From Streptomyces sp. SolWspMP-5a-2 (GTDB taxonomy: Bacteria > Actinomycetota > Actinomycetes > Streptomycetales > Streptomycetaceae): a stretch of 64,000 nucleotides of DNA. Positions 31,321-39,549 of the stretch are shown here, one piece after another; within the stretch, counting starts at the first letter, position 1; every line of letters starts with the position of its first letter. Under the pieces are notes generated by a model that was not told the origin of the DNA, made no database searches, and saw only the letters and a list, made by a program, of their open reading frames with translations. The translations under genes and the position numbers were made by a program. The stretch lies in contig NZ_FMCI01000044.1 of NCBI RefSeq assembly GCF_900091845.1, positions 87,633 to 151,632 on the forward strand, in the 5' to 3' direction.

Positions 31321-32478
31321 TTGGGGCGGCTGACCGGCGGGGATCCCTCGCTGCTGCGAAGGATCAACTCCGCGGTGGTGCTGCACGCGCTGCGTGCCGC
31401 GGACTGCGCCACACTCACCGAGATCACCCGGCTGACGGGTCTGTCCCGGCCCACCGTCGAGGGGGTCGTCGAGGGCCTGATCGAGGCCGGTCTCGTCGTG
31501 GAGACGGCGGCGGAGGAGGGGGCCGCGCGGCGGCAGGGGCGACCGGCCCGCCGCTTCCGGTTCCGGGCCGAGGCCGGACACCTGCTGGGCCTGGAGATCG
31601 GCCCGCACCGCGTCGCCGCGCTCCTCGCCGACCTGGACGGCCGGGTGCTGGGCGCACAGGCCAAGGACGTCGACGAGACGGCGTCGGCCGACGAGCGGCT
31701 GGAGCGGCTGCGCACCACCGTCGCCGAGCTGCTGCGCCGGGCCGGGGTGGCCCGGGGCTCGCTGCGCGCGGTGGGCGTCGCGACGCCCGGGATCGTCGAG
31801 GCGGACGGCACCGTGCGGCTGGGCACCGCGCTGCCCGGGTGGACGGGGCTGCCGCTGGGCGAGCGGCTGAGCCGGTCGTTCAAGTGCCCGGTGCTGGTCG
31901 AGAACGACGCCAACGCGGCGGCCGTCGCCGAGCACTGGAAGGGGTCGGCTACCGACTCCGACGACGTGGTGTTCGTCCTGGCCGGGCTCAGTCCCGGGGC
32001 CGGTTCGCTGATCGGCGGGCGGCTGCACCGGGGCTTCGGCGGGGCGGCCGGGGAGATCGGCGCGCTGCACCTGCTGGGCCGGGGGGTGACGCCGGAGACG
32101 CTGCTGTCCACCACGAGCGAGCCGCTGCACCCGCTGGACGAACGCGCCGTCGCCGCGGTCTTCGCGCAGGCCCGCGAGGGCGACGAGGAGGCGCGGGCGG
32201 CCGTGGAGCGCTTCATCCAGCGGCTGATCCACGACGTGGCCGCGCTGGCGCTCGCCCTCGACCCCGAGCTGGTGGTGATCGGCGGCTGGGCGGCCGGGCT
32301 CGACGACGCCCTGGAGCCGCTGCGCCGCGAGCTGGCGCGCTACTGCCTGCGTCCGCCGAAGGTGACGCTGTCCCTGCTCGGCGAGGCCGCCGTGGCGACG
32401 GGCGCGCTGCGCCTGGCCCTGGACCACGTGGAGGAGCAGTTGTTCGCGGTCGAGGGCACGGTGACCGCGCGCCGCTGA
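31321..32478 (+). CDS. ROK-family transcriptional regulator
   Basis: 385 residues, TTG start with GGGAGGACGG upstream. A winged HTH occupies about residues 8-70 (TLTEITRLTGLSRPTVEGVV), followed by a ROK fold (VGVATPGIVEADGTVRLGTA, LVENDANAAAVAEHW, GAAGEIGAL). The ATP-binding motif is degenerate and the CxCGxxGC zinc motif is absent, so it is a sugar-sensing regulator rather than a kinase. It is convergent with a GntR regulator. Confidence 0.9.
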   Translation: MGRLTGGDPSLLRRINSAVVLHALRAADCATLTEITRLTGLSRPTVEGVVEGLIEAGLVVETAAEEGAARRQGRPARRFRFRAEAGHLLGLEIGPHRVAALLADLDGRVLGAQAKDVDETASADERLERLRTTVAELLRRAGVARGSLRAVGVATPGIVEADGTVRLGTALPGWTGLPLGERLSRSFKCPVLVENDANAAAVAEHWKGSATDSDDVVFVLAGLSPGAGSLIGGRLHRGFGGAAGEIGALHLLGRGVTPETLLSTTSEPLHPLDERAVAAVFAQAREGDEEARAAVERFIQRLIHDVAALALALDPELVVIGGWAAGLDDALEPLRRELARYCLRPPKVTLSLLGEAAVATGALRLALDHVEEQLFAVEGTVTARR

Positions 32479-32488
32479 CGGCGACGGC

Positions 32489-32507
32489 GCCCCGGGGATC
32501 CCGGGGC
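32489..32507. terminator. bidirectional hairpin between ROK and GntR genes
   Basis: GCCCCGGG-GAT-CCCGGGGC sits in the 53-bp gap between convergent genes. Confidence 0.55.
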
Positions 32508-32531
32508 ACCGGCCTTGCTCCGTACGGGTGA

Positions 32532-33293
32532 TCAGGAGGCGGCGCGCTCCGGGTCCTGGTGGATCTCCACGCCGCCCGCGTCGCCGAAGGTCAGCCGGCA
32601 GGTGTCGGCGCGGTAGGTCGCGACGGAGAGGGCGGCCGTGCGGCCGTCGGCGAGGAAGCGCGTGGTGACGACGAGGACGGGCGCCCCCGGCAGCCGGTCC
32701 AGCTCCTTCGCGTCGTCGGCCCGCGCCGAGCCCAGTTCGACGGCGCTGTCCTGGCTCTCCAGCTCCAGCCGCTGCAGCTCGCGCAGCACGGCACGCGCGC
32801 GGGCGGCGCCGGAGGGCGCGTCGATGCCGGACAGGTCGGCCACCGACGCCTCGGGCACGTACAGCAGCTCCGCGGCGACGGGCTGGCCGTGCGAGACCCG
32901 GGACCTGCGGACCGTCAGGACGGGCGCGTCGGCGGCGCTCTCCAGCACGGCGGCGACGGACGCGGGCGGCACCGCGAGCACGCAGTCGACGGCCTGCCAG
33001 ACATCACCCGTGGCGCCCGGCCAGGCGTGCTGCTCGGTGCCGACGGCGACGCCCACCCGGGGCGGCGCCACGGTCGTCCCCACGCCGCGCCTGCGCTGGA
33101 GCCTGCCTTCCAGTTCGAGCTGTTCGAGGGCCTGCCTGAGCGTGGCGCGCGCGACGCCGAACCGGGCTGCCAGGTCACGCTCGTTGGGCAGGATCTCGCC
33201 CACGGCGAACTCGGAGTCGAGCGCCTCGGTCAGCACGGTCCTGAGATGCCAGTACTTCGGTTCCGGTACCGCTTCCAGCTGCGTGGTCCCCAC
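32532..33293 (-). CDS. GntR/UTRA (HutC-type) transcriptional regulator
   Basis: 253 residues from GTG 33293 with GGAGGACAGG close by. The GntR winged helix spans about 15-80 (LPNERDLAARFGVARATLRQ, ALEQLELEGRLQRRRGVGT) and the UTRA effector domain about 95-245 (LTVRRSRVSHGQPVAAELLY). HutC-type regulators respond to small metabolites, often sugars or amino acids. The AT-richer leader at 33325-33365 probably contains its promoter and operator. The target is unknown. Confidence 0.9.
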   Translation of the reverse strand: MGTTQLEAVPEPKYWHLRTVLTEALDSEFAVGEILPNERDLAARFGVARATLRQALEQLELEGRLQRRRGVGTTVAPPRVGVAVGTEQHAWPGATGDVWQAVDCVLAVPPASVAAVLESAADAPVLTVRRSRVSHGQPVAAELLYVPEASVADLSGIDAPSGAARARAVLRELQRLELESQDSAVELGSARADDAKELDRLPGAPVLVVTTRFLADGRTAALSVATYRADTCRLTFGDAGGVEIHQDPERAAS

Positions 33294-33759
33294 CCTGTCC
33301 TCCGCGATCGCTGTGGTCCGGCGGCGTTTAAGCGCCCTTGTTTATTAAAGGTTGTTGCACTTATCTGCGACCATAGGGCGGCCCCCACCCTTGGTCAAGA
33401 CCAATCCTCGATCCCTGGGACAACGCATACGCGCCGCGCCGCGCAGCGTTCACAGGGCGTTCGCGCGGTGCGGGATTCGTGACATCGCGGCAAAGCTCCC
33501 GTCGCGGAACGGGGCGCGCGACGGGCCCGGCGACTCCGGAGGATCGGGCACCGGGGCCCGGACGGCCGGAGCACCGCGGCCCGGACGATCAGGACCCGGA
33601 CGATCAGGACCCCGGGGGGGCTACCCGTCGGTAGCAATTGCTGACAAGGTGTCTACTCCAGGTCCCCGGCGCGGCACGGCCCCGGCCGTCCGTCCGGCCG
33701 GGCCCGGCACCCGGTTCAGCGCGTCCCGGTTCAACGAGTCCCAGACGAGGAGCAGCCCC
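33294..33759. other. 466-bp intergenic region
   Basis: It contains the GntR promoter area with an AT-rich TTTATTAAAGG tract near 33340, a 15-bp perfect tandem repeat CCCGGACGATCAGGA (33580-33594 and 33595-33609), and the hydrolase leader. No gene is supported on either strand. Confidence 0.6.
33580..33609. repeat. two exact tandem 15-bp units
   Basis: CCCGGACGATCAGGA occurs twice head to tail, followed by a G-rich run. Confidence 0.7.
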
Positions 33760-34590
33760 ATGTCCGCGACCGTCACGTTCGATGTCCCCACCCCGGGCGG
33801 CCCGCGCCCCGTGACCGTCTCCTACGCGCGCGTGGGGCGCGGCGCGCCGCTGCTCCTGCTGCACGGCATCGGCCACCACCGGCAGGCCTGGGACCCGGTG
33901 GTGGACATCCTCGCCACCGAACGCGAGGTGATCAGCGTGGACCTGCCTGGCTTCGGCGCCTCCGCCGCCCTGCCGGACGGCCTCGGCCACGACCTGGCCA
34001 CCACGTCCCGCGTCTTCGGCGCGCTCTGCGCGGCGCTCGGCCTCGACCGGCCGCACGCGGTCGGCAACTCCCTCGGCGGTCTGATCGCCCTGGAGCTGGG
34101 CCGCGCGCAGCTCGTACGGTCCGTCACCGTCTTCTCCCCCGCCGGGTTCTGGTCCCCGGGGGAACGCCGCTACGCCTTCGGGGTGCTGCTCACCATGCGG
34201 CACATCGCCCGCAGGCTGCCGCTGCCGCTGGTCGAGCGGCTGTCCCGCACGGCCGTCGGCCGCACCGCGCTCACCAGCACCGTCTACGCGCGCCCCGGCC
34301 GCCGTTCACCCGAGGCCGTGGTCGCCGAGACGCTCGCCCTCGCGGGCGCCCCCGGCTTCGATGACACCCTCAGGGCGGGCGCCACCGTGCGCTTCACCGA
34401 CGACGTCCCGGCGGTGCCCGTCACCGTCGCCTGGGGCACCCGGGACGTGCTCCTGCCGCGCCGTCAGGGGGTGCGCGCCAAGCGGATCATCCCCCGCGCC
34501 CGGCTCGTGCGGCTCCCCGGCTGCGGGCACTGCCCGATGAACGACGACCCCGCGCTGGTCGCCCGCGTCATCCTCGACGGCAGCCGCTGA
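33760..34590 (+). CDS. alpha/beta hydrolase
   Basis: 276 residues from ATG 33760 with GAGGAG upstream. LLLLHGIGHHRQAWDPV is the oxyanion region, GNSLGG near residue 108 carries the nucleophile Ser, WGTRDVLLP the acid Asp and GCGHCPMND the His. Fold and length are typical of esterases or epoxide-hydrolase relatives. There is no signal peptide, so it acts in the cytosol; the substrate is not inferable. Its 3' end is read antisense by the facing EamA gene. Confidence 0.9.
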   Translation: MSATVTFDVPTPGGPRPVTVSYARVGRGAPLLLLHGIGHHRQAWDPVVDILATEREVISVDLPGFGASAALPDGLGHDLATTSRVFGALCAALGLDRPHAVGNSLGGLIALELGRAQLVRSVTVFSPAGFWSPGERRYAFGVLLTMRHIARRLPLPLVERLSRTAVGRTALTSTVYARPGRRSPEAVVAETLALAGAPGFDDTLRAGATVRFTDDVPAVPVTVAWGTRDVLLPRRQGVRAKRIIPRARLVRLPGCGHCPMNDDPALVARVILDGSR

Positions 34591-35463
34591 CCGGCGCCGC
34601 GTCACCCCGGAGCCGACGGCGACCCCCGCGCCGACGAGGGCGCTGCCCACGGCCTGGGCGGCCCCGTAGGAGCCCGTCCCGACCAGCGGGGCGGTCGCGG
34701 CGGCGGCCACCGGGACGAGGCCGGAGAAGAGCGTCGCGCGCTCGACGCCGATGAGCCGCATCCCGGTGTACCAGCAGACGAATCCGACGACGGTGACGAC
34801 GACGGACTGCCACAGCAGCGCCGCCGTCTCCACCGCGTCGGGCCGGCGCAGCCAGGCCGGTCCGTCGAGCAGCGCCCCGGCCGCCGCGGATCCGGCGGCG
34901 GCCAGCGCGCACACCGTCGCGGACAGCAGCCGGGGGCCCAGGGGCCGCAGCAGCGGCACCGCCAGGACGGCGAACCCGACCTCGCCCGCCAGCGCGCAGA
35001 GCGAGAAGGCGACGCCTGCGGCGTCGGTCCGCCCCCATCCCTGCGTGGTGAGGGCGCCCGCGGCCACCAGGGACGCGCCGTACACGACGGCCCGCCGGGG
35101 TCCGCGTCCCGCCAGGAGCGGCACGAGCACCGCCACGACGACCGGCGCGCAGCCCACCAGGACGCCGGGAACGGCCGGTTCCGCGGTGCGCTCGGCGGCG
35201 ATGACCGCCAGGTTGAAGCCGACCGTGCCGACGGCCGCGAGCAGCCCGAGCCTGGCCCACTGCCGGAACGTGAGCGCGCGCAGGAGGGCGGCCGAGCCCC
35301 GTCCGGCGAGCGGGAGGAGCAGCAGGCAGGCCAGTCCGTAGCGGACGAACTGGCCCCCCGCGTACGGGTAGGCGCCGAGGACGCTGTTGGCGGTGAAGGA
35401 CCCGCCGACGAGGACGCAGGCGGAACCGGCGAGCAGGGAGCCGCGGACGGTGGTGGCGTTCAT
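34306..35463 (-). CDS. EamA/DMT-family exporter with antisense 3' extension
   Basis: 385 residues from ATG 35463. About ten membrane helices in two EamA repeats occupy the first ~290 residues (GQFVRYGLACLLLLPLAGRG; ATLFSGLVPVAAAATAPLVG). The family is normally about 300 residues. Here no stop occurs after GVAVGSGVTRRR, and the frame runs another ~95 hydrophilic residues through the opposite strand of the hydrolase gene. Divergent from a MocR regulator 47 bp away, which probably controls it. Drug/metabolite efflux is the family role. Confidence 0.85.
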   Translation of the reverse strand: MNATTVRGSLLAGSACVLVGGSFTANSVLGAYPYAGGQFVRYGLACLLLLPLAGRGSAALLRALTFRQWARLGLLAAVGTVGFNLAVIAAERTAEPAVPGVLVGCAPVVVAVLVPLLAGRGPRRAVVYGASLVAAGALTTQGWGRTDAAGVAFSLCALAGEVGFAVLAVPLLRPLGPRLLSATVCALAAAGSAAAGALLDGPAWLRRPDAVETAALLWQSVVVTVVGFVCWYTGMRLIGVERATLFSGLVPVAAAATAPLVGTGSYGAAQAVGSALVGAGVAVGSGVTRRRSAAAVEDDAGDQRGVVVHRAVPAAGEPHEPGAGDDPLGAHPLTARQEHVPGAPGDGDGHRRDVVGEAHGGARPEGVIEAGGAREGERLGDHGLG

Positions 35464-35510
35464 GACGGCGACGCTAGGCACCCGGGCGGTCCGGTTTAAG
35501 GTCCACTTCC
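35464..35510. promoter_or_regulatory. divergent promoter between EamA and MocR genes
   Basis: Only 47 bp separate the two divergent starts, so promoters overlap. MocR proteins commonly bind such regions and regulate the neighbour and themselves. Confidence 0.5.
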
Positions 35511-37007
35511 ATGACGTCATCGGGGACCGATCGGGGCGGGGAACGGGCGGCGCGGGACGTCCCCTCACCCGCCTGGGAGCTGCTGCTGCCCGCGGTCGCC
35601 GCTCCCGCACGCGCGCGTGGCCGGTCGTTGCGGGCCGCGCTGCGGGAGGCGGTGCGGTCGGGGCGGCTCGGTCCCGGTACCCGGCTGCCCGCCAGCCGCG
35701 AGCTGGCCGCCGACCTCGGCGTGTCGCGGGGCCTGGTGACCGAGGCGTACGAGCAGTTGACGGCGGAGGGCTACCTGCGCAGCGGCCGGGGCGCGGGCAC
35801 CTGGGTGGCCGGTGCCGTGCGGGCCGCGTCGGCACCCGCGCGTGACCTCGCGCCCCGGCCGCAGGGCGCGGTGGTGGACTTCGTCCCCGGCTCGCCCGAC
35901 CTCGCGCTCTTCCCGCGCGCGGCCTGGACCGCCGCGCACCGCGCCGTGCTCGCCGGGCTCCCCCACCACGACCTGGGCTATCCCGACCCGCGCGGACTGC
36001 CCCGGCTGCGTTCCGCGCTGGCGGAGCTGCTGACCAGGCGGCGGGGCGTGGTCGCGGACCCGGAGCGGATCGTGGTGGTCTCCGGGGTGGCGCAGGCGAT
36101 GACCCTGCTCGGGCTCGCGCTGCACGCGCGCGGGTGGTCCGCCGTCGGCGTGGAGGACCCCGGCAGCCCGCAGCACGACGCCCTGTACGCGGCGGCGGGG
36201 GTGCGCGCGGTGCCGCTGCCCCTGGACGACGAGGGGCTGTCCCTGGCCGCGCTGCGCGCGTCCGGGGTGCGCGCGGTGGTGACGACGCCCTCGCACCAGT
36301 TCCCCACCGGCATCGCGTACTCCGCGCGCCGCCGCGCCGAACTCCTCGACTGGGCGCGGGCGGTGGACGGTTACGTCGTCGAGGACGACTACGACGGCGA
36401 CTTCCGCTACGACAGGGCACCGGTGGGCGCGCTGCACGGGCTCGATCCGGACCGGGTGGCCTACACCGGGTCGGTCAGCAAGTCCCTCGCGCCGGGGCTG
36501 CGTCTGGGGTGGCTGCTGGTGCCGCCCGCGCTCGCGGAGTCCGTCGTCGAGCGGAAGCGGACCCTCGACCTCGGCCATCCCGCCCTGGACCAGGCCCTGT
36601 TCGCGCGGTTCCTGGAGCGCGGCGACCACGACCGCCAGCTCCGCCGCTGCCAGCGCGCGTACCGGGAGCGCCGGGGCGTGCTGACGGAGGCCCTGGCGAC
36701 GTACTTCCCCGGCGCGGAGGTGTCCGGGATCGCGGCGGGACTGCACGCCGTCGTCACCCTTCCGCGGCGGTACGGGCCCCAGGAGCGGTTCCTCGCGCGC
36801 GTGCGCGTTGCGGGCGTCGCGGTGCGCTCCCTGGCGGAGTACACGCACGCGCGTGCGGCACGGGAGCGGACGGCGGGACGGGGCGAGCCGGGAGGAGGTG
36901 AGGACGCCGGGCCCCGGCTGGTGCTGGGGTACGCGCACCTGCCGCCGACGCGGATCAGGGAGGGCGTGCGGCTGATGGCCGAGGCGGTCGGCGGCGGAAC
37001 GTCCTAG
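35511..37007 (+). CDS. MocR/PdxR-type GntR-aminotransferase regulator
   Basis: 498 residues. An N-terminal GntR winged helix (LPASRELAADLGVSRGLVTE) is fused to a fold-type-I aminotransferase-like domain with PLP Lys near 323 (GSVSKSLAPGLRLGW) and the EDDYDGDFRYDR segment. Such proteins use PLP as a sensor and often control PLP synthesis or transport genes. The final TAG codon lies in the CTAG at the left end of the inverted-repeat element. Confidence 0.92.
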   Translation: MTSSGTDRGGERAARDVPSPAWELLLPAVAAPARARGRSLRAALREAVRSGRLGPGTRLPASRELAADLGVSRGLVTEAYEQLTAEGYLRSGRGAGTWVAGAVRAASAPARDLAPRPQGAVVDFVPGSPDLALFPRAAWTAAHRAVLAGLPHHDLGYPDPRGLPRLRSALAELLTRRRGVVADPERIVVVSGVAQAMTLLGLALHARGWSAVGVEDPGSPQHDALYAAAGVRAVPLPLDDEGLSLAALRASGVRAVVTTPSHQFPTGIAYSARRRAELLDWARAVDGYVVEDDYDGDFRYDRAPVGALHGLDPDRVAYTGSVSKSLAPGLRLGWLLVPPALAESVVERKRTLDLGHPALDQALFARFLERGDHDRQLRRCQRAYRERRGVLTEALATYFPGAEVSGIAAGLHAVVTLPRRYGPQERFLARVRVAGVAVRSLAEYTHARAARERTAGRGEPGGGEDAGPRLVLGYAHLPPTRIREGVRLMAEAVGGGTS

Positions 37008-37183
37008 GGCGTGTCTGACCATGCGCGTCGTTGCCCGGAGGGCGGCCTCGCGGGGTCAGGTGCGTGCTCTCGGCGTGCCGGGCGCAGGCCCTCGTACTGG
37101 GCGTACTCGGGTCTGCGCCCGGTGCGGCGGGAGTGCGTGCAGGGCGCCGCGAGGCAGACGGGAATGGTCAGACACGCCCTAGG
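37003..37183. mobile_element. 181-bp MITE-like element with 20-bp perfect inverted repeats
   Basis: The ends CCTAGGGCGTGTCTGACCAT (37003-37022) and ATGGTCAGACACGCCCTAGG (37164-37183) are perfect inverted copies. Internal pairs GCCTCGCGG/CCGCGAGGC and CCGGGCGCAG/CTGCGCCCGG let the whole element fold into one long hairpin. There is no coding capacity. CTAG at each end could be a target duplication as in IS5-type elements. The TAG stop codons of both convergent flanking genes lie in these ends. Confidence 0.75.
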
Positions 37184-37556
37184 AGGCCTGCGGTCCGATC
37201 TCGCCCGCGAAGACGATGATCTGGTCGATGAGGCTCCGCCGCAGGTGGACGACGTCCGTCCCGGCGAGGCGGGGGCCTCCGTCCGGTGTGGTGAAGACCC
37301 ACTGGTAGCGGGCCCACTCGTCGGGCATGTCCACCGCCGAGCAGCGCACCATGGTGCCGGTGCCCGCCGGGTGGCGCCGGATGTCCAGCACGAACCGTTC
37401 GACCTCCGCGATCCCCTCGCTGCGGCCCAGCGGCCCCCAGAAGACCACGTCCGAGGTCAGCGCCTGGGAGAGCAAGGACGTCACATAGTTGTCGTCCGAG
37501 GCGTTGAACGCGGAGACGAACGTGTCGATCGCGGAGCGTGCCATCTCTTCCTGCAT
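37179..37556 (-). CDS. SnoaL/NTF2-like protein
   Basis: 125 residues from ATG 37556. Cone-shaped NTF2 fold features: IDTFVSAFNASDDNYVTSLL at the start, the TSDVVFWGPLGRSEGIAEVE strand-turn, and YQWVFTTPDGG with HLRRSLIDQIIVF strands. Members include polyketide cyclases and many uncharacterised ligand-binding proteins. The stop TAG is provided by the right end of the MITE-like element. Confidence 0.8.
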   Translation of the reverse strand: MQEEMARSAIDTFVSAFNASDDNYVTSLLSQALTSDVVFWGPLGRSEGIAEVERFVLDIRRHPAGTGTMVRCSAVDMPDEWARYQWVFTTPDGGPRLAGTDVVHLRRSLIDQIIVFAGEIGPQAS

Positions 37557-37824
37557 GCCCCAGTAATACCAGCCGTTCCGCGCACGCCCGTCCCGCGAGC
37601 CGTCCCGCTCCGCGCCCGCGGTCGGCCGGGGCGTCGGCGGTGATCGGGGCCGACGGGGCGTCAGGGAGCTTGGCCCGGAACGTGCGTCCGCGGGGGCGCC
37701 TCGCGCGCGTGCCGGTTCCCTGGACACGCCGCCCGGTTGTTCACTTGTGGTTTCCACGGGCGCTGCGGCGCACGCGTAGGTGTGGGATCGCACATCCGCC
37801 GGACCACGTCCTGGAGGCACCCCC
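37557..37824. other. 268-bp divergent intergenic region
   Basis: It separates the leftward SnoaL-like gene from the rightward phosphatase and should contain promoters for both. No inverted repeat stands out. Confidence 0.4.
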
Positions 37825-39408
37825 ATGTCAGACCGTCCGCTCCCCGGCCGCCGCAGTGTGCTGCGCGGCTCCCTCGCCGCGTCGGCGGCCCTGTCCCTGC
37901 CCACCGCCCTCGCCGCGGCACCGGCGTTCGCCAGGTCGGGACGGCCCGGCGCCGCCTGGGGCGTGCAGACGGGCGACGTGACCACCGACTCGGGGCTGGT
38001 CTGGGTGCGCTCCGACCGGCCCGCCCGGATGATCGTCGAGACGTCCGCGACGGATTCGTTCCGCAACCCGCGCCGTCTGCGCGGCCCGCTGCTCGGCCCC
38101 GGTACGGACTTCACCGGCACCACCCGGCTGCGCGGGCTGCCCGCGGGCGAGCAGATCCACTACCGGGTGCTGCTGGCCGACCCGGACGACCCGCGCCGCA
38201 CCGGCGAGCCGGTGACCGGCACGTTCCGCACCGCGTCCGTGAAACGCCGGCAGGGCGTCAGGTTCGTCTGGTCGGGCGACCTGGCCGGGCAGGGCTGGGG
38301 CATCAACGAGGCGATCGGCGGCTACCGGATCTACGACGCCATGGCCGCGGTGGACCCGGACTTCTTCCTGTGCAGCGGCGACAACATCTACGCCGACGGC
38401 CCGATCCAGGCGACCGCCGCGCTCCCCGGCGGCGGCGTGTACCGCAGCGTCACCACCGAGGAGAAGGCGCACGTCGCCCTCACCCTGGACGACTTCCGCG
38501 GCAACTTCCGCTACAACCTGCTGGACGGACCGCTGCGGCGCTTCAACGCACGCGTGCCGAGCATCATCCAGTGGGACGACCACGAGGTCCGCAACAACTG
38601 GTACCCGGGCGAGGTCATCGACTCCGGAACCCCGTACCCGGCGGGCACCCGGCTCGACGACCTGGCGGCGCGCGCCCGGCGCGCGTTCTCCGAGTACTTC
38701 CCGATCTCCACCCTGGGCGGCCGCGCGGACGGCCGGATCCACCGGGTCGTCCACCACGGGCCGCTGCTCGACGTGTTCGTGCTCGACATGCGCACGTACC
38801 GCAACGCGAACTCCACCGACGACCAGACGACGGACCCGCAGGGCATCCTCGGCCGCGCCCAACTGGAGTGGCTCAAGCGGGAGCTGTCCCGGTCGCGCGC
38901 GGTGTGGAAGGTCATCGCCGCGGACATGCCGCTGGGGCTCGTGGTGCCCGACGGGGTCGAGGGCGAGCCCCACTTCGAGGCCGTCGCGCAGGGCGACCCG
39001 GGGGCGCCGCTCGGCCGCGAGCTGCAGATCGCGGAGCTGCTGCGGTACATCAAGCACCGGCGGATCACCGGCACGGTGTGGCTGACCGCCGACGTGCACC
39101 ACACCTCGGCCCAGCACTACGACCCGTCGCGGGCCGCGTTCAAGGACTTCGCGCCGTTCTGGGAGTTCGTCTCCGGGCCGCTGAACGCCGGGGCGTTCCC
39201 GGCCAGCGAACTGGACGGCACCTTCGGCCCCGACCGGGTCTTCGTGAAGGCGCCGACGGTCGCGAACGTCTCGCCCGCCGAGGGCTACCAGTTCTTCGGC
39301 GAGGTCGAGATCGACGGCCACAGCGGGGAGTTGACGGTCCGTCTGCGCGAGTACGACGGCACCGTCCTGTTCACGAAGGTGCTCGTGCCGGGCCGCGTCG
39401 GCCAGTGA
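37825..39408 (+). CDS. phoD: Tat-exported alkaline phosphatase D
   Basis: 527 residues from ATG 37825, 8 bases after GGAGG. A Tat signal (GRRSVLRGSLAASAALS) is followed by an N-terminal beta domain and the PhoD metallophosphatase domain: CSGDNIYADGP near residue 183, QWDDHEVRNNW near 250, DMRTYRNANSTDDQT, and TADVHHTSAQHYDP near the end. It hydrolyses phosphate mono/diesters outside the cell with Ca/Fe cofactors. PhoP control is common for the family; I did not find a clear PHO box. Confidence 0.92.
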   Translation: MSDRPLPGRRSVLRGSLAASAALSLPTALAAAPAFARSGRPGAAWGVQTGDVTTDSGLVWVRSDRPARMIVETSATDSFRNPRRLRGPLLGPGTDFTGTTRLRGLPAGEQIHYRVLLADPDDPRRTGEPVTGTFRTASVKRRQGVRFVWSGDLAGQGWGINEAIGGYRIYDAMAAVDPDFFLCSGDNIYADGPIQATAALPGGGVYRSVTTEEKAHVALTLDDFRGNFRYNLLDGPLRRFNARVPSIIQWDDHEVRNNWYPGEVIDSGTPYPAGTRLDDLAARARRAFSEYFPISTLGGRADGRIHRVVHHGPLLDVFVLDMRTYRNANSTDDQTTDPQGILGRAQLEWLKRELSRSRAVWKVIAADMPLGLVVPDGVEGEPHFEAVAQGDPGAPLGRELQIAELLRYIKHRRITGTVWLTADVHHTSAQHYDPSRAAFKDFAPFWEFVSGPLNAGAFPASELDGTFGPDRVFVKAPTVANVSPAEGYQFFGEVEIDGHSGELTVRLREYDGTVLFTKVLVPGRVGQ

Positions 39409-39549
39409 CTCCCGTACCCTGGGACCCGTGCCGCGCATCGGCGTCATCCCCCGGTGCGCGGCCGGGTCGCGCCCACCGGAACTCCGCGCCGGACAGGGCG
39501 TCTTCGCAGGTCAGGGCGGATTGTCAGTGGTCGCCTCTACGGTTTTCCC

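Noticed and set aside
33352..33759. Upstream extension of the hydrolase to a TTG at 33352
   Set aside because: The added ~136 residues are Arg/Pro/Gly-rich with no domain, and a good ribosome site precedes the ATG at 33760.
37011..37643. Plus frame across the inverted-repeat element and SnoaL-like gene
   Set aside because: It crosses the hairpin element and the antisense strand of a recognised NTF2-fold gene.
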